From DYGA01 sp964540695 (lineage in GTDB: Bacteria > Patescibacteriota > Patescibacteriia > S139-126), in contig CAZINS010000003.1 of NCBI GenBank assembly GCA_964540695.1, positions 1 to 64,000 of the forward strand: 64,000 bases of DNA, written 5' to 3'. The notes under the pieces were generated by a model. The model did not search any database, had not been told where the DNA came from, and saw only the letters and a list, made by a program, of their open reading frames with translations. Positions 1 to 7,537 of this stretch are shown one piece after another; position 1 is the stretch's first letter, and each line of letters starts with the position of its first letter. The position numbers and the translations under genes are program-made.

Positions 1-2
1 AT

Positions 3-254
3 TTAATTATAAAAAATAAAAAATATTTATATTTAAAAATTTTTATTAGTGCAACTATTTCAGTACTAGTGGCTGCTTTGGGAACATCTTTAGTAATGAT
101 TATTTCTCAAACAACAAAATTTTCTGAAATTGTGCCGATCATGTTAAAATATCACACTCTGATTGGTTTAGGTGAAGGCCTGATTACACTGGCAATAATA
201 TTTTTACTAATAAAAAATAAATATCAATTGTGGATTAGAGAAAATGAAAAATAA
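3..254 (+). CDS. cbiM: CbiM-like ECF transporter subunit, 3' part
   Basis: The reading frame is open to the left edge of the window, so only the last 80 or so residues are seen. They form two hydrophobic segments containing HTLIGLGEGLIT, the C-terminal pattern of CbiM, the membrane subunit that binds Co2+ or Ni2+ in energy-coupling-factor (ECF) importers. The last 11 nt overlap the next gene, which is CbiN/PDGLE-like, and that supports the call. The GTG at 69 is probably internal, not the start. The ATPase and T component should lie outside the window. Cobalt and nickel cannot be told apart from this fragment. Confidence 0.62.
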   Translation, partial: LIIKNKKYLYLKIFISATISVLVAALGTSLVMIISQTTKFSEIVPIMLKYHTLIGLGEGLITLAIIFLLIKNKYQLWIRENEK

Positions 255-543
255 ATGGATACCAATTTTTATTATTGCCTTAATAATCGCCGGAGGAATA
301 TCGCTACTTACTTCAGCTAGTCCTGACGGCTTAGAATCAAGTACCAAGTATGCTGGCCTACGCTGGCCAGAAGCAGATTTCACTTCTCTAATGCCTGATT
401 ATCAAATTTTGAAAATAGAAAATGAATTGTTATCAACTTCACTAGCTGGTATCATCGGTACAATAATTATATTTTTACTAGTTTTACTAATTGGTAAAAT
501 CACAAACAAAAAGACAAAACAAAAAGACTTTCCTCTTACTTGA
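244..543 (+). CDS. PDGLE-domain (CbiN-like) metal transport protein
   Basis: A 99-residue protein with an N-terminal membrane segment (about residues 6-24), an external loop containing the signature SPDGLE, and a second membrane segment (about 66-87). In cobalt/nickel ECF systems CbiN or a PDGLE-domain protein works with CbiM and is needed for substrate capture. The start overlaps the end of the CbiM-like gene by 11 nt, which implies translational coupling. The family call rests on PDGLE plus context; the remaining sequence is not distinctive. Confidence 0.62.
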   Translation: MKNKWIPIFIIALIIAGGISLLTSASPDGLESSTKYAGLRWPEADFTSLMPDYQILKIENELLSTSLAGIIGTIIIFLLVLLIGKITNKKTKQKDFPLT

Positions 544-578
544 TACTTACAACTTTATATTTTATACTAACCTATCAT

Positions 579-653
579 GGTGGCTATAGTTTAACGGTAG
601 AACAGCGGGTTGTGGTCCCGCTGGCGAGGGTTCAACTCCCTCTAGCCACCCCA
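579..653 (+). tRNA. tRNA-His (anticodon GTG)
   Basis: Complete cloverleaf. The acceptor stem GTGGCTA (580-586) pairs with TAGCCAC (643-649). The anticodon stem is GCGGG/CCCGC with loop TTGTGGT, giving anticodon GTG at 612-614. The T arm is GAGGG-TTCAACT-CCCTC. Residue G-1 at 579 faces discriminator C at 650, the His identity pair, and CCA is encoded at 651-653. A second copy of its 3' half lies at 5803-5852, so this gene is the likely attachment site of the island that follows. Confidence 0.96.
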
Positions 654-674
654 TTCAGTCCGATTTATAACATA

Positions 675-701
675 AAAACCGCTCCGATGATGGGCGGTTT
701 T
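675..701 (+). terminator. Rho-independent terminator after tRNA-His
   Basis: AAAACCGC (675-682) pairs with GCGGTTTT (694-701) across a short loop containing GATGATGG. A similar hairpin with a GATGGG loop follows the truncated tRNA-His copy at 5873-5902. Confidence 0.75.
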
Positions 702-737
702 AATAATATATTGTATAATTTAAATATTAAATTAATT

Positions 738-932
738 ATTTTTAATATAATTATTAATATTTTTATTCAAAAATTAAATCAACTTTCTATAAAAGATACT
801 GGAATAGCGGGGGGTAAGGGAGCATCCCTTGGAGAAATGATTCAATCAAAATTTCCTATTCCAGATGGTTTTGTAATTCTTTCAAATTATTTTGATAAAT
901 TCATGGAAGAAAATAACTTAAATGATGTAAAA
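738..932 (+). pseudogene. PEP synthase N-terminal fragment
   Basis: About 65 codons that match the start of PEP synthase / pyruvate phosphate dikinase: GGKGASLGEM followed by IPDGFVI, the conserved opening of the ATP-binding PPDK_N domain. The full enzyme has roughly 800 residues; here the similarity stops at about codon 65. The frame then runs without a stop into unrelated TspO-like sequence at about 933, and base composition changes sharply at the same point from very AT-rich to GC-richer. No convincing start codon or ribosome site is visible. I read it as a broken gene end left at an island boundary, not as a working enzyme. Confidence 0.6.
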
Positions 933-1706
933 ATTGCTCTCGGCATATTTATCGGTCAGCTCATTTTGAACACGCTCTGGTCAATCATCTTTTTCAGTTT
1001 ACATTCTCCGGCCGGGGCTTTTATTGAACTCATTGTTCTCTGGCTTGCCATTCTTGCCACAATCATTTCTTTTGCAAAAATCTCCCGGCCAGCCGCTTGG
1101 TTTCTTTTACCATACATTCTTTGGGTCAGCTTTGATGGTTATCTCAATTTCAATATCTGGCAACTCAATAAGGCAACCGGTTCCGGACAGGTCGCTTGCA
1201 CGCAGGAAGCCAAACTTTGCCCAGACGGCTCATACGTCGGTCGAACGGGACCTAACTGCGAATTTGCCCAGTGTCCGGGAGAAAATAACGATCTTTGGAA
1301 AACCACGACGGACAGCAAAACGGGTATCACATTTAAGTATCCGGAAACTTTGCTCACCACTTACATCCACACGCAAGACTGGCCACCACAGATTCAGGTG
1401 TTAAACCAGCCGTTTACCTGTACCGAAGCCGGATCGGAAACCGCCCGGGCCGGGATTACCATGAAGCGCATGGTTGATGACAGGACCTATTGCGTAACTA
1501 AAGAAAGCGAAGGCGCGGCCGGCAGTATCTATACTAACTATGCCTATGCTTTTCCGATGGACGGCAAGACAAGCGTTTTCACATTTAGCTTACGATCTGT
1601 GCAATGTTTCAATTACGACGATTCGCAAAAGACTGCTTGTGAGAACGAACGGTCAGCATTCGATCTCGATAGCACGGTTGATCGGATAGCAAGAAGCATA
1701 AAATAA
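933..1706 (+). pseudogene. TspO/MBR C-terminal half fused to a Cys-containing extracellular domain
   Basis: Residues encoded from about 933 to 1170 match the C-terminal half of TspO/MBR (the translocator family that binds tetrapyrroles and cholesterol): hydrophobic helices with LLPYILWVSFDGYLNFNIW. The first two helices are missing. A segment with CTQEAKLCPDGSYVGRTG follows, a Cys-rich motif I associate with secreted proteins of Patescibacteria, then a domain of about 130 residues ending RIARSIK. The frame continues upstream into a PEP synthase fragment, so the gene has lost its own 5' end. Codon use is GC-richer than in neighbouring genes. The natural form may be a TspO-tail fusion; expression of this copy is doubtful. 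Confidence 0.55.
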
Positions 1707-1743
1707 CAGCAATGAAAAAAACGAAATCCGCAATTTAATAATT

Positions 1744-2277
1744 ATGAAAAAACCTACCATCTTTACCATTGGTCACTCCACACATCCGATCGAGGAGTTT
1801 GTTGAGATACTTAAGACTCATGGTATCAAAGAAGTGGCCGATGTCCGCACGATTCCGAAGTCGCGCCACAATCCGCAATTTAACGAAGATGACTTGAAAC
1901 AATCTTTGCAAAAGGCGCACATCCGATACAAACATTTGAAAAAACTCGGGGGACTACGCCACACGACAAAAGATTCTATAAACCTCGGCTGGCACAATAC
2001 TTCGTTTAGAGGATTTGCCGATTATATGTCGAGCGAGGAGTTTGAGGAAGGACTTCAGGCGCTTATCAAGATTGCAAGCGTTAGAAACACCGCGATTATG
2101 TGCGCTGAAGCCGTGCCGTGGCGATGCCATCGTTCGCTCATTGGTGATGCGCTTACCAAAAAAGGCTGGATGGTAGAGGACATCATGAGCCGTACCTCTA
2201 TTACAAAACATCGGCTAACATCTTTTTTGAAAGTGAGAAAAGGGCAACTCATATATCCCGAACCTAAAAATGATTAA
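1744..2277 (+). CDS. DUF488 family protein
   Basis: 177 residues beginning TIGHSTHPIEEFVE and including DVRTIPKSRHNPQFN and CAEAVPWRCHRSLIG, the three conserved blocks of DUF488. The pattern of Cys and basic residues is usual for the family. The biochemical role of DUF488 is not established; it is often found next to DNA repair genes. Its last 8 nt overlap the Mug-like glycosylase gene, so the two are one operon. The sequence is GC-rich for this window (35 of 60 bases in 2101-2160), which fits recent transfer. Confidence 0.8.
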   Translation: MKKPTIFTIGHSTHPIEEFVEILKTHGIKEVADVRTIPKSRHNPQFNEDDLKQSLQKAHIRYKHLKKLGGLRHTTKDSINLGWHNTSFRGFADYMSSEEFEEGLQALIKIASVRNTAIMCAEAVPWRCHRSLIGDALTKKGWMVEDIMSRTSITKHRLTSFLKVRKGQLIYPEPKND

Positions 2278-2788
2278 GTATAGACACAAAAAATCAAGAA
2301 TACTTTTTGTCGGGATTAACCCACACCCCGGGTCATTTAATCGTAGCGTGCCTTTTTCTAATAATAAATTGTTTTGGTATCTCCTATCAGAAGCCGGTCT
2401 TATCAAAGAGACGAGAGACGAATTGCGCGATGATAAAACATTAGCGCGTATGTACCGAGAAAAATTCAATGCAGAATACGGGCTTGGACTCGTTAATATC
2501 ATTGACCGGCCGACGGTAGATATTACAGGAATCAAGAAACACGAAGAATTGCCCGGCCGTAAAAAAATTTCTCGTATTATAAAAGCCGAGATACCGATGG
2601 TAGTTTGCTTCATTGGCAAAGTAGCATACGAAAAATATATAGGATCAAAGGATTTCACTTTCGGCTGGCAAGAAAATATAGGCGCATCAAAAGCTTTCGT
2701 TATGCATTTTCCTTTACGTGGAGAAGCCGTTATCAGAGTTCGAGAACTACAGGAGATTAAGCGAACTGCATTCACAAAAAGTCGCTAG
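2270..2788 (+). CDS. Mug/TDG-like mismatch-specific uracil DNA glycosylase
   Basis: 172 residues of the uracil-DNA-glycosylase fold. The motif LFVGINPHPGS near the N-terminus is the Mug/TDG GINP catalytic loop, NKLFWYLLSEAGL is the next family block, and VVCFIGKVAYEKY is the core strand after it. Enzymes of this family remove uracil or thymine from G:U and G:T mismatches. The second motif (MHFPLRGEA) departs from the usual NPSG form, so substrate range is uncertain. Translation is coupled to DUF488 by an 8-nt overlap. The gene belongs to the GC-richer block. Confidence 0.72.
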   Translation: MIKYRHKKSRILFVGINPHPGSFNRSVPFSNNKLFWYLLSEAGLIKETRDELRDDKTLARMYREKFNAEYGLGLVNIIDRPTVDITGIKKHEELPGRKKISRIIKAEIPMVVCFIGKVAYEKYIGSKDFTFGWQENIGASKAFVMHFPLRGEAVIRVRELQEIKRTAFTKSR

Positions 2789-2805
2789 AGTAATATAATG
2801 TATAT

Positions 2806-3498
2806 ATGAAACTAACTCTTATTCGCAGAAAAACTGAGGCTCCAAATGTTGAATCGTTTGTTTTCAGTCCCGCAGAACCGCTTGTATGGAAAGCCGGACA
2901 ATTTCTACATTATGTACTCCATCATGAGCCGACTGACAATCGTGGCTCGGATCGTTGGTTTACCGTAGCATCGGCTCCGTTTGAGAAAGAAGTGATGATT
3001 ACGACAAGGTTAACAAAAGAAAAAGGGAGCAGTTTTAAGACCGCTCTCGACGGCTTAAAGATAGGCGAATATATCGAAATATCCGACATAGACGGCGATT
3101 TTATCGTGGATGACCCGACACAGGAGTATGTCTTCATTGCGGGAGGCATCGGTATCACGCCATTTCATTCTATACTCAAAGAAGCAGACCGCGCAGGGAT
3201 AAAACTGCACGCGACGTTATTATACGCCAACCGCGATCAGAATATCTCTTATAAGGATGAATTCGAAAAATTTGCACAAAATAATGCCTCACTTGATATT
3301 CGCTATATAATCTCTCCGGAGCGAATAGATGAAAATTTGATTAAAAAACTTGTACCGGATTTATCAAAACCCATTTTTTATGTTTCCGGGCCGGAGCCCA
3401 TGGTGGAAAGTTTGGGCAATACTTTGGAAAAAATAGGCATTGCAAAAGACCATATTAAACAAGATTATTTCCCAGGCTATGCTGGTATGGTATCTTAA
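2806..3498 (+). CDS. Ferredoxin-reductase-like FAD/NAD(P)-binding oxidoreductase
   Basis: 230 residues with the two-domain layout of the ferredoxin-NADP reductase superfamily. The flavin-binding barrel carries RWFTVASAP at about residue 45. The nucleotide-binding domain carries FIAGGIGITPF at about residue 105 and YVSGPEPM near 190. No [2Fe-2S] domain is attached, so the electron partner is separate. It starts 17 nt after the Mug-like gene and is probably co-transcribed with it. The physiological acceptor cannot be deduced. Last intact gene of the GC-rich block. Confidence 0.8.
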   Translation: MKLTLIRRKTEAPNVESFVFSPAEPLVWKAGQFLHYVLHHEPTDNRGSDRWFTVASAPFEKEVMITTRLTKEKGSSFKTALDGLKIGEYIEISDIDGDFIVDDPTQEYVFIAGGIGITPFHSILKEADRAGIKLHATLLYANRDQNISYKDEFEKFAQNNASLDIRYIISPERIDENLIKKLVPDLSKPIFYVSGPEPMVESLGNTLEKIGIAKDHIKQDYFPGYAGMVS

Positions 3499-3894
3499 TT
3501 TTATAGTCGCCGAATTTTCAAAAATATTAAAAGGATCAAATTGTCGTTGACAGTGGTGTATTGCTGTCATATTTGCTTAAGTTAAGCAAATCGTCCCAAG
3601 GGTTCAAATTTGTTCAAACCGGTGGTCGAGGGTGCAAGCTGGGTCAAACGTCGATCCTCGGCACAAAGCTCGCCACAAGGGCAAACAGTGGGCGAAAATC
3701 GGTTACTTACCGACATTCAGGAAGTCGTAGTTGTAAAACTTGGCAACTTTCTTGATATTATTCATTTTTTCGCGTACTGTAACCATATATTCTTTATCCT
3801 CGAGCACTGTTATAAGACCGGACAGTGCCTGACCCCCAAAAAATATCTCTCCTCAGGGGAGGTGTTTTTTATGTATCAAAAATAACCAATTAAA
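3499..3894. other. Gene-poor scrambled stretch in the island
   Basis: I see no intact gene here. On the minus strand a frame from about 3833 down to 3710 encodes a peptide containing LSGLITVLEDKEYM and KFYNYDFLNVG before a stop. It reads like the 3' remnant of a real coding region of unknown family. A weak hairpin CTCC/GGAG followed by TTTTTT lies near 3850-3870. The base composition is mixed, as expected for a mosaic of fragments. Small frames on the plus strand look accidental. Confidence 0.4.
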
Positions 3895-3920
3895 AAACTT
3901 GCCCATTACTAGGCAAGTTT
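3895..3920 (-). terminator. Terminator of the cohesin/dockerin-like gene
   Basis: AAACTTGCC (3895-3903) pairs with GGCAAGTTT (3912-3920), with an A run on the plus strand that gives a U run in the minus-strand transcript. It lies 12 nt after the stop of the minus-strand gene at 3932. Confidence 0.7.
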
Positions 3921-3931
3921 CTGATAACTAC

Positions 3932-5383
3932 TTATTTAAGTAGTATCATTTTTTTAGTTTGTACAAATTTATCTGTCTGTAATCGATAGATATAGACTCC
4001 ACTTACATTTTGATTTCCATAAGTATCTTTTCCATTCCAGGTAGTTTGCTTATAGCCAGCGTCTTGCAGTTCATCAACTAAGGTAATCACTTCCTGTCCA
4101 AGCAAATTATAGATTTTGAGAGAAACGTGTTCTGCTGTTGGTAGACTATATTGAATAGTAGTTGAAGGATTAAATGGGTTTGGATAATTTTGTTGCAGGC
4201 TATAAGTTGCAACGGTATGAGGAACGTCTTCTACTCCGAGTATTCCTGGAATAAAAGTAAGTGCATTACCTGCTGGATCAACCCCAACAATATCTGTAAA
4301 TTCAATACTACTGACCTGACCTGTCACCTGCACTTCAACTAAAGTCAGACTACTGGTGGCAGTTACACCTAACTCACCTTGTAATAAACTAATACCAATT
4401 GCAAGATATCCATCGCTCGGATTATTATAGTGAAAAAAAACACTCGCATTAGGAAAATATTCTCCGAGAGTAACATTGTGAACTTCCACCTCTGATAATT
4501 GATAATGCATTTTGAATGCAATGCCAAACAGATTCTCTGCTTGTGCCATTACCACCACCAAAGCAGTAGTATCAGTCAATTGTTGTAACTCTCCGTACAA
4601 GTAGTTATCGCCCTGGACTTTACTTAAAACCATTGGTTTATTTAAAACAGTATGTGTCTTCCCATAGTTAAACCCTACTGGTGGCATATCATTTATTTTA
4701 ATATTCCCATCTCCAGTCGCATCTACATATACTGATTGTATGTCATTCCACATACTAGCCGGCTCAGGTCGCCATTGGAATGTAGCACTAGTTCGGCTCG
4801 GACCAGTTTCATTAAAATGTAAACCAATTTGCAAAATGTCAGCTTCATTGGCTATACCATCATTGTTGAGATCACCTGGCCAAACTACAGCTTCACACAA
4901 AGTCACGCTGTGATTGGTATTACTGATTGAAAGCCTGTTGGCATTCGGATCTCGTACATCAATATCACTATTACTAAAAGTAATAGAACGATGATTAAGG
5001 TCTGGATTGGTACTGACACTAAAGGTCACTAGATAGACTGTACCTATACCATTAACACCTGACTGAGCGCCGGTTTGGGAAATAGACATATGGACTTTGC
5101 CATTTGTCTCCTCTACTTGATAAGTAAATATAACAGTCTCCCCGAGATGATCACCTGGAACAACACTGACCACATCCAAATATTGAGTTGGATAGGTCAA
5201 AATCGAACTGGATGAATAGACGTAATTGTTGCCTGAATTAATCTTCACCATCACAGTGAATGTATAACCAGCTAAATAATAATTCTGGTCAGTATCTGCT
5301 TTCAGACGATTTAATGACGGATCTTGTGCCTGCACTACGAAAGGTAGGTATAACAAGATGAACATGATAAATAAGTGTTTCAT
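3932..5383 (-). CDS. Secreted cohesin/dockerin-like protein with T9SS-type C-terminal sorting domain
   Basis: 483 residues. Signal peptide at 1-19 ending in QAQ. Residues about 25-160 form a cohesin-like beta domain. Two dockerin-like calcium repeats follow: GDLNNDGIANEADILQIG near 170 and DATGDGNIKINDMPP near 220. A second beta domain comes next, and the last 90 residues contain NYPNPFNPSTTIQYSL and a tail LKIYNLLGQEV...GVYIYRL...KKMILLK. That tail is the type A C-terminal sorting domain used by the type IX secretion system of Bacteroidota and relatives. No T9SS gene is visible in the window. A good ribosome site (AAAGGAG) precedes the ATG. It sits alone inside the tRNA-His island and was probably acquired from a Bacteroidota/Ignavibacteria-like donor. 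Confidence 0.78.
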   Translation of the reverse strand: MKHLFIMFILLYLPFVVQAQDPSLNRLKADTDQNYYLAGYTFTVMVKINSGNNYVYSSSSILTYPTQYLDVVSVVPGDHLGETVIFTYQVEETNGKVHMSISQTGAQSGVNGIGTVYLVTFSVSTNPDLNHRSITFSNSDIDVRDPNANRLSISNTNHSVTLCEAVVWPGDLNNDGIANEADILQIGLHFNETGPSRTSATFQWRPEPASMWNDIQSVYVDATGDGNIKINDMPPVGFNYGKTHTVLNKPMVLSKVQGDNYLYGELQQLTDTTALVVVMAQAENLFGIAFKMHYQLSEVEVHNVTLGEYFPNASVFFHYNNPSDGYLAIGISLLQGELGVTATSSLTLVEVQVTGQVSSIEFTDIVGVDPAGNALTFIPGILGVEDVPHTVATYSLQQNYPNPFNPSTTIQYSLPTAEHVSLKIYNLLGQEVITLVDELQDAGYKQTTWNGKDTYGNQNVSGVYIYRLQTDKFVQTKKMILLK

Positions 5384-5604
5384 TTAACTTCTCCTTTGTT
5401 GTTGGTTAATTGAAATATAACACTGAATTATGGGTTTTTGCCTAATTTTAAAGGAACTTTATTTCACTGAGAAAAATTTATTCTCACATTATCTTACACA
5501 TCAAGTTATCTACGGTCAAGTAGCTATTAATGTAATTTGATTTTTTAAAAAAATAAAAAAGCCACGCCAATGCCTTGTTATTAATTACTAAACTTTAAAA
5601 AAAA

Positions 5605-5802
5605 TTAATCCTCCTGCCAAGTGTCGAGCTGTAAATTATAACTTGTTATTTGACTACGAATTTCTTCATAAATACTTTGTAACTGTGAACTATCAGGAGC
5701 ATTATAATGTTTACCACCGCTATCATCAGCAATCTGTTGCATTAAACTTTCATTGGTTTCTGTGCCCAAGCTAATCGTATAAATTACCACCCCCAAATTA
5801 GC
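5605..5802 (-). pseudogene. Truncated 3' copy of a pilus vWA-domain gene
   Basis: About 65 codons closely similar to the C-terminus of the complete vWA pilus gene at 5926-7047. Both share VIYTISLG, SGGKHY/FxAPDSSQLQSIY and the ending WQED. The upstream part, including the metal-binding MIDAS motif, is missing. The frame continues into the truncated tRNA-His at 5803-5852, and an ATG there would only add tRNA-encoded residues. It is a remnant of a second vWA gene, cut where the island ends. The 220 nt between it and the gene at 5383 are AT-rich and show nothing recognisable. Confidence 0.75.
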
Positions 5803-5852
5803 AGCGGTTTGTGGTACCGCTAATCTGGATTCGATTCCCAGTAGCCACCCCA
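5803..5852 (+). pseudogene. 5'-truncated tRNA-His (anticodon arm to CCA)
   Basis: The anticodon arm GCGGT-TTGTGGT-ACCGC (5804-5820, anticodon GTG at 5811-5813), T arm CTGGA-TTCGATT-CCCAG, acceptor strand TAGCCAC, C73 and CCA (5850-5852) align without gaps with the 3' half of the intact tRNA-His at 580-653. D arm and 5' acceptor strand are absent; vWA-gene sequence replaces them. The final 11 nt are identical in both copies, while T stem and variable loop differ. This is what a displaced 3' tRNA half looks like after integration at the anticodon loop. Confidence 0.82.
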
Positions 5853-5872
5853 TTTTACATATTTTGACATAG

Positions 5873-5902
5873 AAAAAACCGCCTGAGATGGGACGGTTTT
5901 TT
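5873..5902 (+). terminator. Terminator after the truncated tRNA-His
   Basis: AAAAAACCG pairs with CGGTTTTTT around a loop containing GAGATGGG. It is similar in stem and loop to the terminator behind the intact tRNA-His, so the duplicated segment includes the downstream terminator. It is palindromic and may also serve the minus-strand pilus operon that ends at 5926. Confidence 0.7.
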
Positions 5903-5925
5903 ATAAAATATTAAAATAAACTAAA

Positions 5926-7047
5926 TTAATCTTCTTGCCAAGAATTAAGTTTCAAATTGTATTTGGTAATCTGATTCATAATCTCATCATAAATACTTTG
6001 CAATTGTGAGCTATCCGGTGCGTAAAAATGTTTGCCTCCACTTTGGACGGCAATATTTTCCATTAAATCTCTATTTGTTTGCGAACCTAAACTGATTGTA
6101 TATATGACAATATTTTCAGCTGCTGCCAATTGCGCTTTCCATAAAGCATAATTTATTGGCCAACTACTAGTATTTCCTGACGTTACCCAACTGGGTGCAT
6201 CATCATATGATGAACTGGTGTATAGTGGTCGATTAGCCTCTCCATCAGATAATAAAATTATATATCTACTGGAAAATTGTGAATTTAGTAATAAATCTTT
6301 GGTAGCCAAATCAATACCATCGCCAATATTTGTAAAACCATCGGCCGACAGAGAATTGATATTGTTTTTTACACTCTGATAATCATTGGTTAAAGAATTA
6401 TCAAGCGAAGCTGCTGTGCTATATGATACCAATCCCAGATAATTATAATTAGCATCAAGTTTGTCTATCAGAGCTATCGCGGCATTTTTTACATCAGTCA
6501 TTGGTTGTTCAAGCCAAGTATAATTGTTTGATAGACATAAATTTTTATTTAAACTTCTATTTTCAACACAATACGAATCATCAGCCATACTGCCTGACTT
6601 ATCATTTACAAAAAATATCTCACTATAATCAGTTGAAACCATTGGTCCAGCTCCTTGATATACCGCTACAACATTTCTTATTTTGTCATTATTTTTTCCA
6701 TAAGAATTGATGGTGCCGTTGGTAGGTTCAATATCATTGGGAATAATTTTCATATAACAACTACTTGGCCCAACACTTAACTGATGGTTTATATCATAAG
6801 GCGGTACATATGAAGCGTTGGTACGTAATTGTAAAAATGCCTCTTGTACACAACCTTCACTGGCATAAAAACTACTGGTAGTCTGATAATAATTGTTACT
6901 CATAGCTAAACTTTTCATAATTGAAGTATGCAAAGATAATGCCGCAAACAATCCTAAAAGAGCCACCCCTAAAATTGCCAGTAAAGCCGTAGCACCCTGC
7001 TGATTGGCCAATGAATAAATTTTAACTACTTGGTTGTCTGACTGCAT
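5926..7047 (-). CDS. PilX-like pilus protein with von Willebrand factor A domain
   Basis: 373 residues. The N-terminus has a hydrophobic helix (about 19-42) followed by SFYASEGCVQEAFLQLR, the pattern of PilX-type pilus assembly proteins. From about residue 130 a vWA domain follows with a full MIDAS set: DKSGS, the Thr in GFTNIGDG, and the Asp in LLSDGEA. vWA domains bind ligands through a divalent metal, and a pilus-tip adhesin is the natural reading. It is the last gene of the pilus operon and overlaps the preceding prepilin gene by 26 nt. A truncated copy lies just downstream at 5605-5802. Confidence 0.82.
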   Translation of the reverse strand: MQSDNQVVKIYSLANQQGATALLAILGVALLGLFAALSLHTSIMKSLAMSNNYYQTTSSFYASEGCVQEAFLQLRTNASYVPPYDINHQLSVGPSSCYMKIIPNDIEPTNGTINSYGKNNDKIRNVVAVYQGAGPMVSTDYSEIFFVNDKSGSMADDSYCVENRSLNKNLCLSNNYTWLEQPMTDVKNAAIALIDKLDANYNYLGLVSYSTAASLDNSLTNDYQSVKNNINSLSADGFTNIGDGIDLATKDLLLNSQFSSRYIILLSDGEANRPLYTSSSYDDAPSWVTSGNTSSWPINYALWKAQLAAAENIVIYTISLGSQTNRDLMENIAVQSGGKHFYAPDSSQLQSIYDEIMNQITKYNLKLNSWQED

Positions 7048-7525
7048 AAGTTGCCTTAAAATTATAATGCGTATTATTTTTACTTAGTTCCATATCAACT
7101 ATCAGTACATTATCTTTGACAATAAAATTACCTTGGGTAATTGTAATTGCGTCATCTGATTCTTTAGTCCAATTTAAAACTGACGGGTTAGGATCAATAT
7201 CATGAGCATACCACAAGCTTCCATTTTCAAATTTATAAAATTTATACTCATACTCAGTGTCAGCGTTTAATAAATCCTGCGTCACTAATTTTATCTGTTC
7301 AGGTGATATTTCTTCAATTTGGGCGGCGTTATGTATGTTGTAACTTAATTTATTACTTAAAAAGATGGTTTGCTGTTGTAAAAACCTTTCGCTAGAAAGC
7401 CTATTTTGTACTCGATTAACCTGTAATACAATGTTACCGATAATAATAAAAGCAACACTCACAACGGTTGAGTAAACAAGCATTTCGATTAATGTGAATC
7501 CGGATTGTGATTTTATATTTTTCAT
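7022..7525 (-). CDS. Prepilin-like protein, PilW/PulJ type
   Basis: 167 residues starting with a class III prepilin leader: SQSGFTLIEMLVYS, cleaved after Gly with Glu at mature position 5, then a hydrophobic helix. No cysteine pair typical of the major pilin is present. Size and place in the operon suggest a minor pilin such as PilW or PulJ. It is separated from the upstream prepilin by 12 nt and overlaps the vWA gene downstream. The prepilin peptidase needed for processing is not in this window. Confidence 0.82.
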   Translation of the reverse strand: MKNIKSQSGFTLIEMLVYSTVVSVAFIIIGNIVLQVNRVQNRLSSERFLQQQTIFLSNKLSYNIHNAAQIEEISPEQIKLVTQDLLNADTEYEYKFYKFENGSLWYAHDIDPNPSVLNWTKESDDAITITQGNFIVKDNVLIVDMELSKNNTHYNFKATYAVRQPSS

Positions 7526-7537
7526 TTTAATTACTTT

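Noticed and set aside
540..737. Upstream extension of the chimeric PEP synthase/TspO frame
   Set aside because: It would translate through the whole tRNA-His gene and its terminator.
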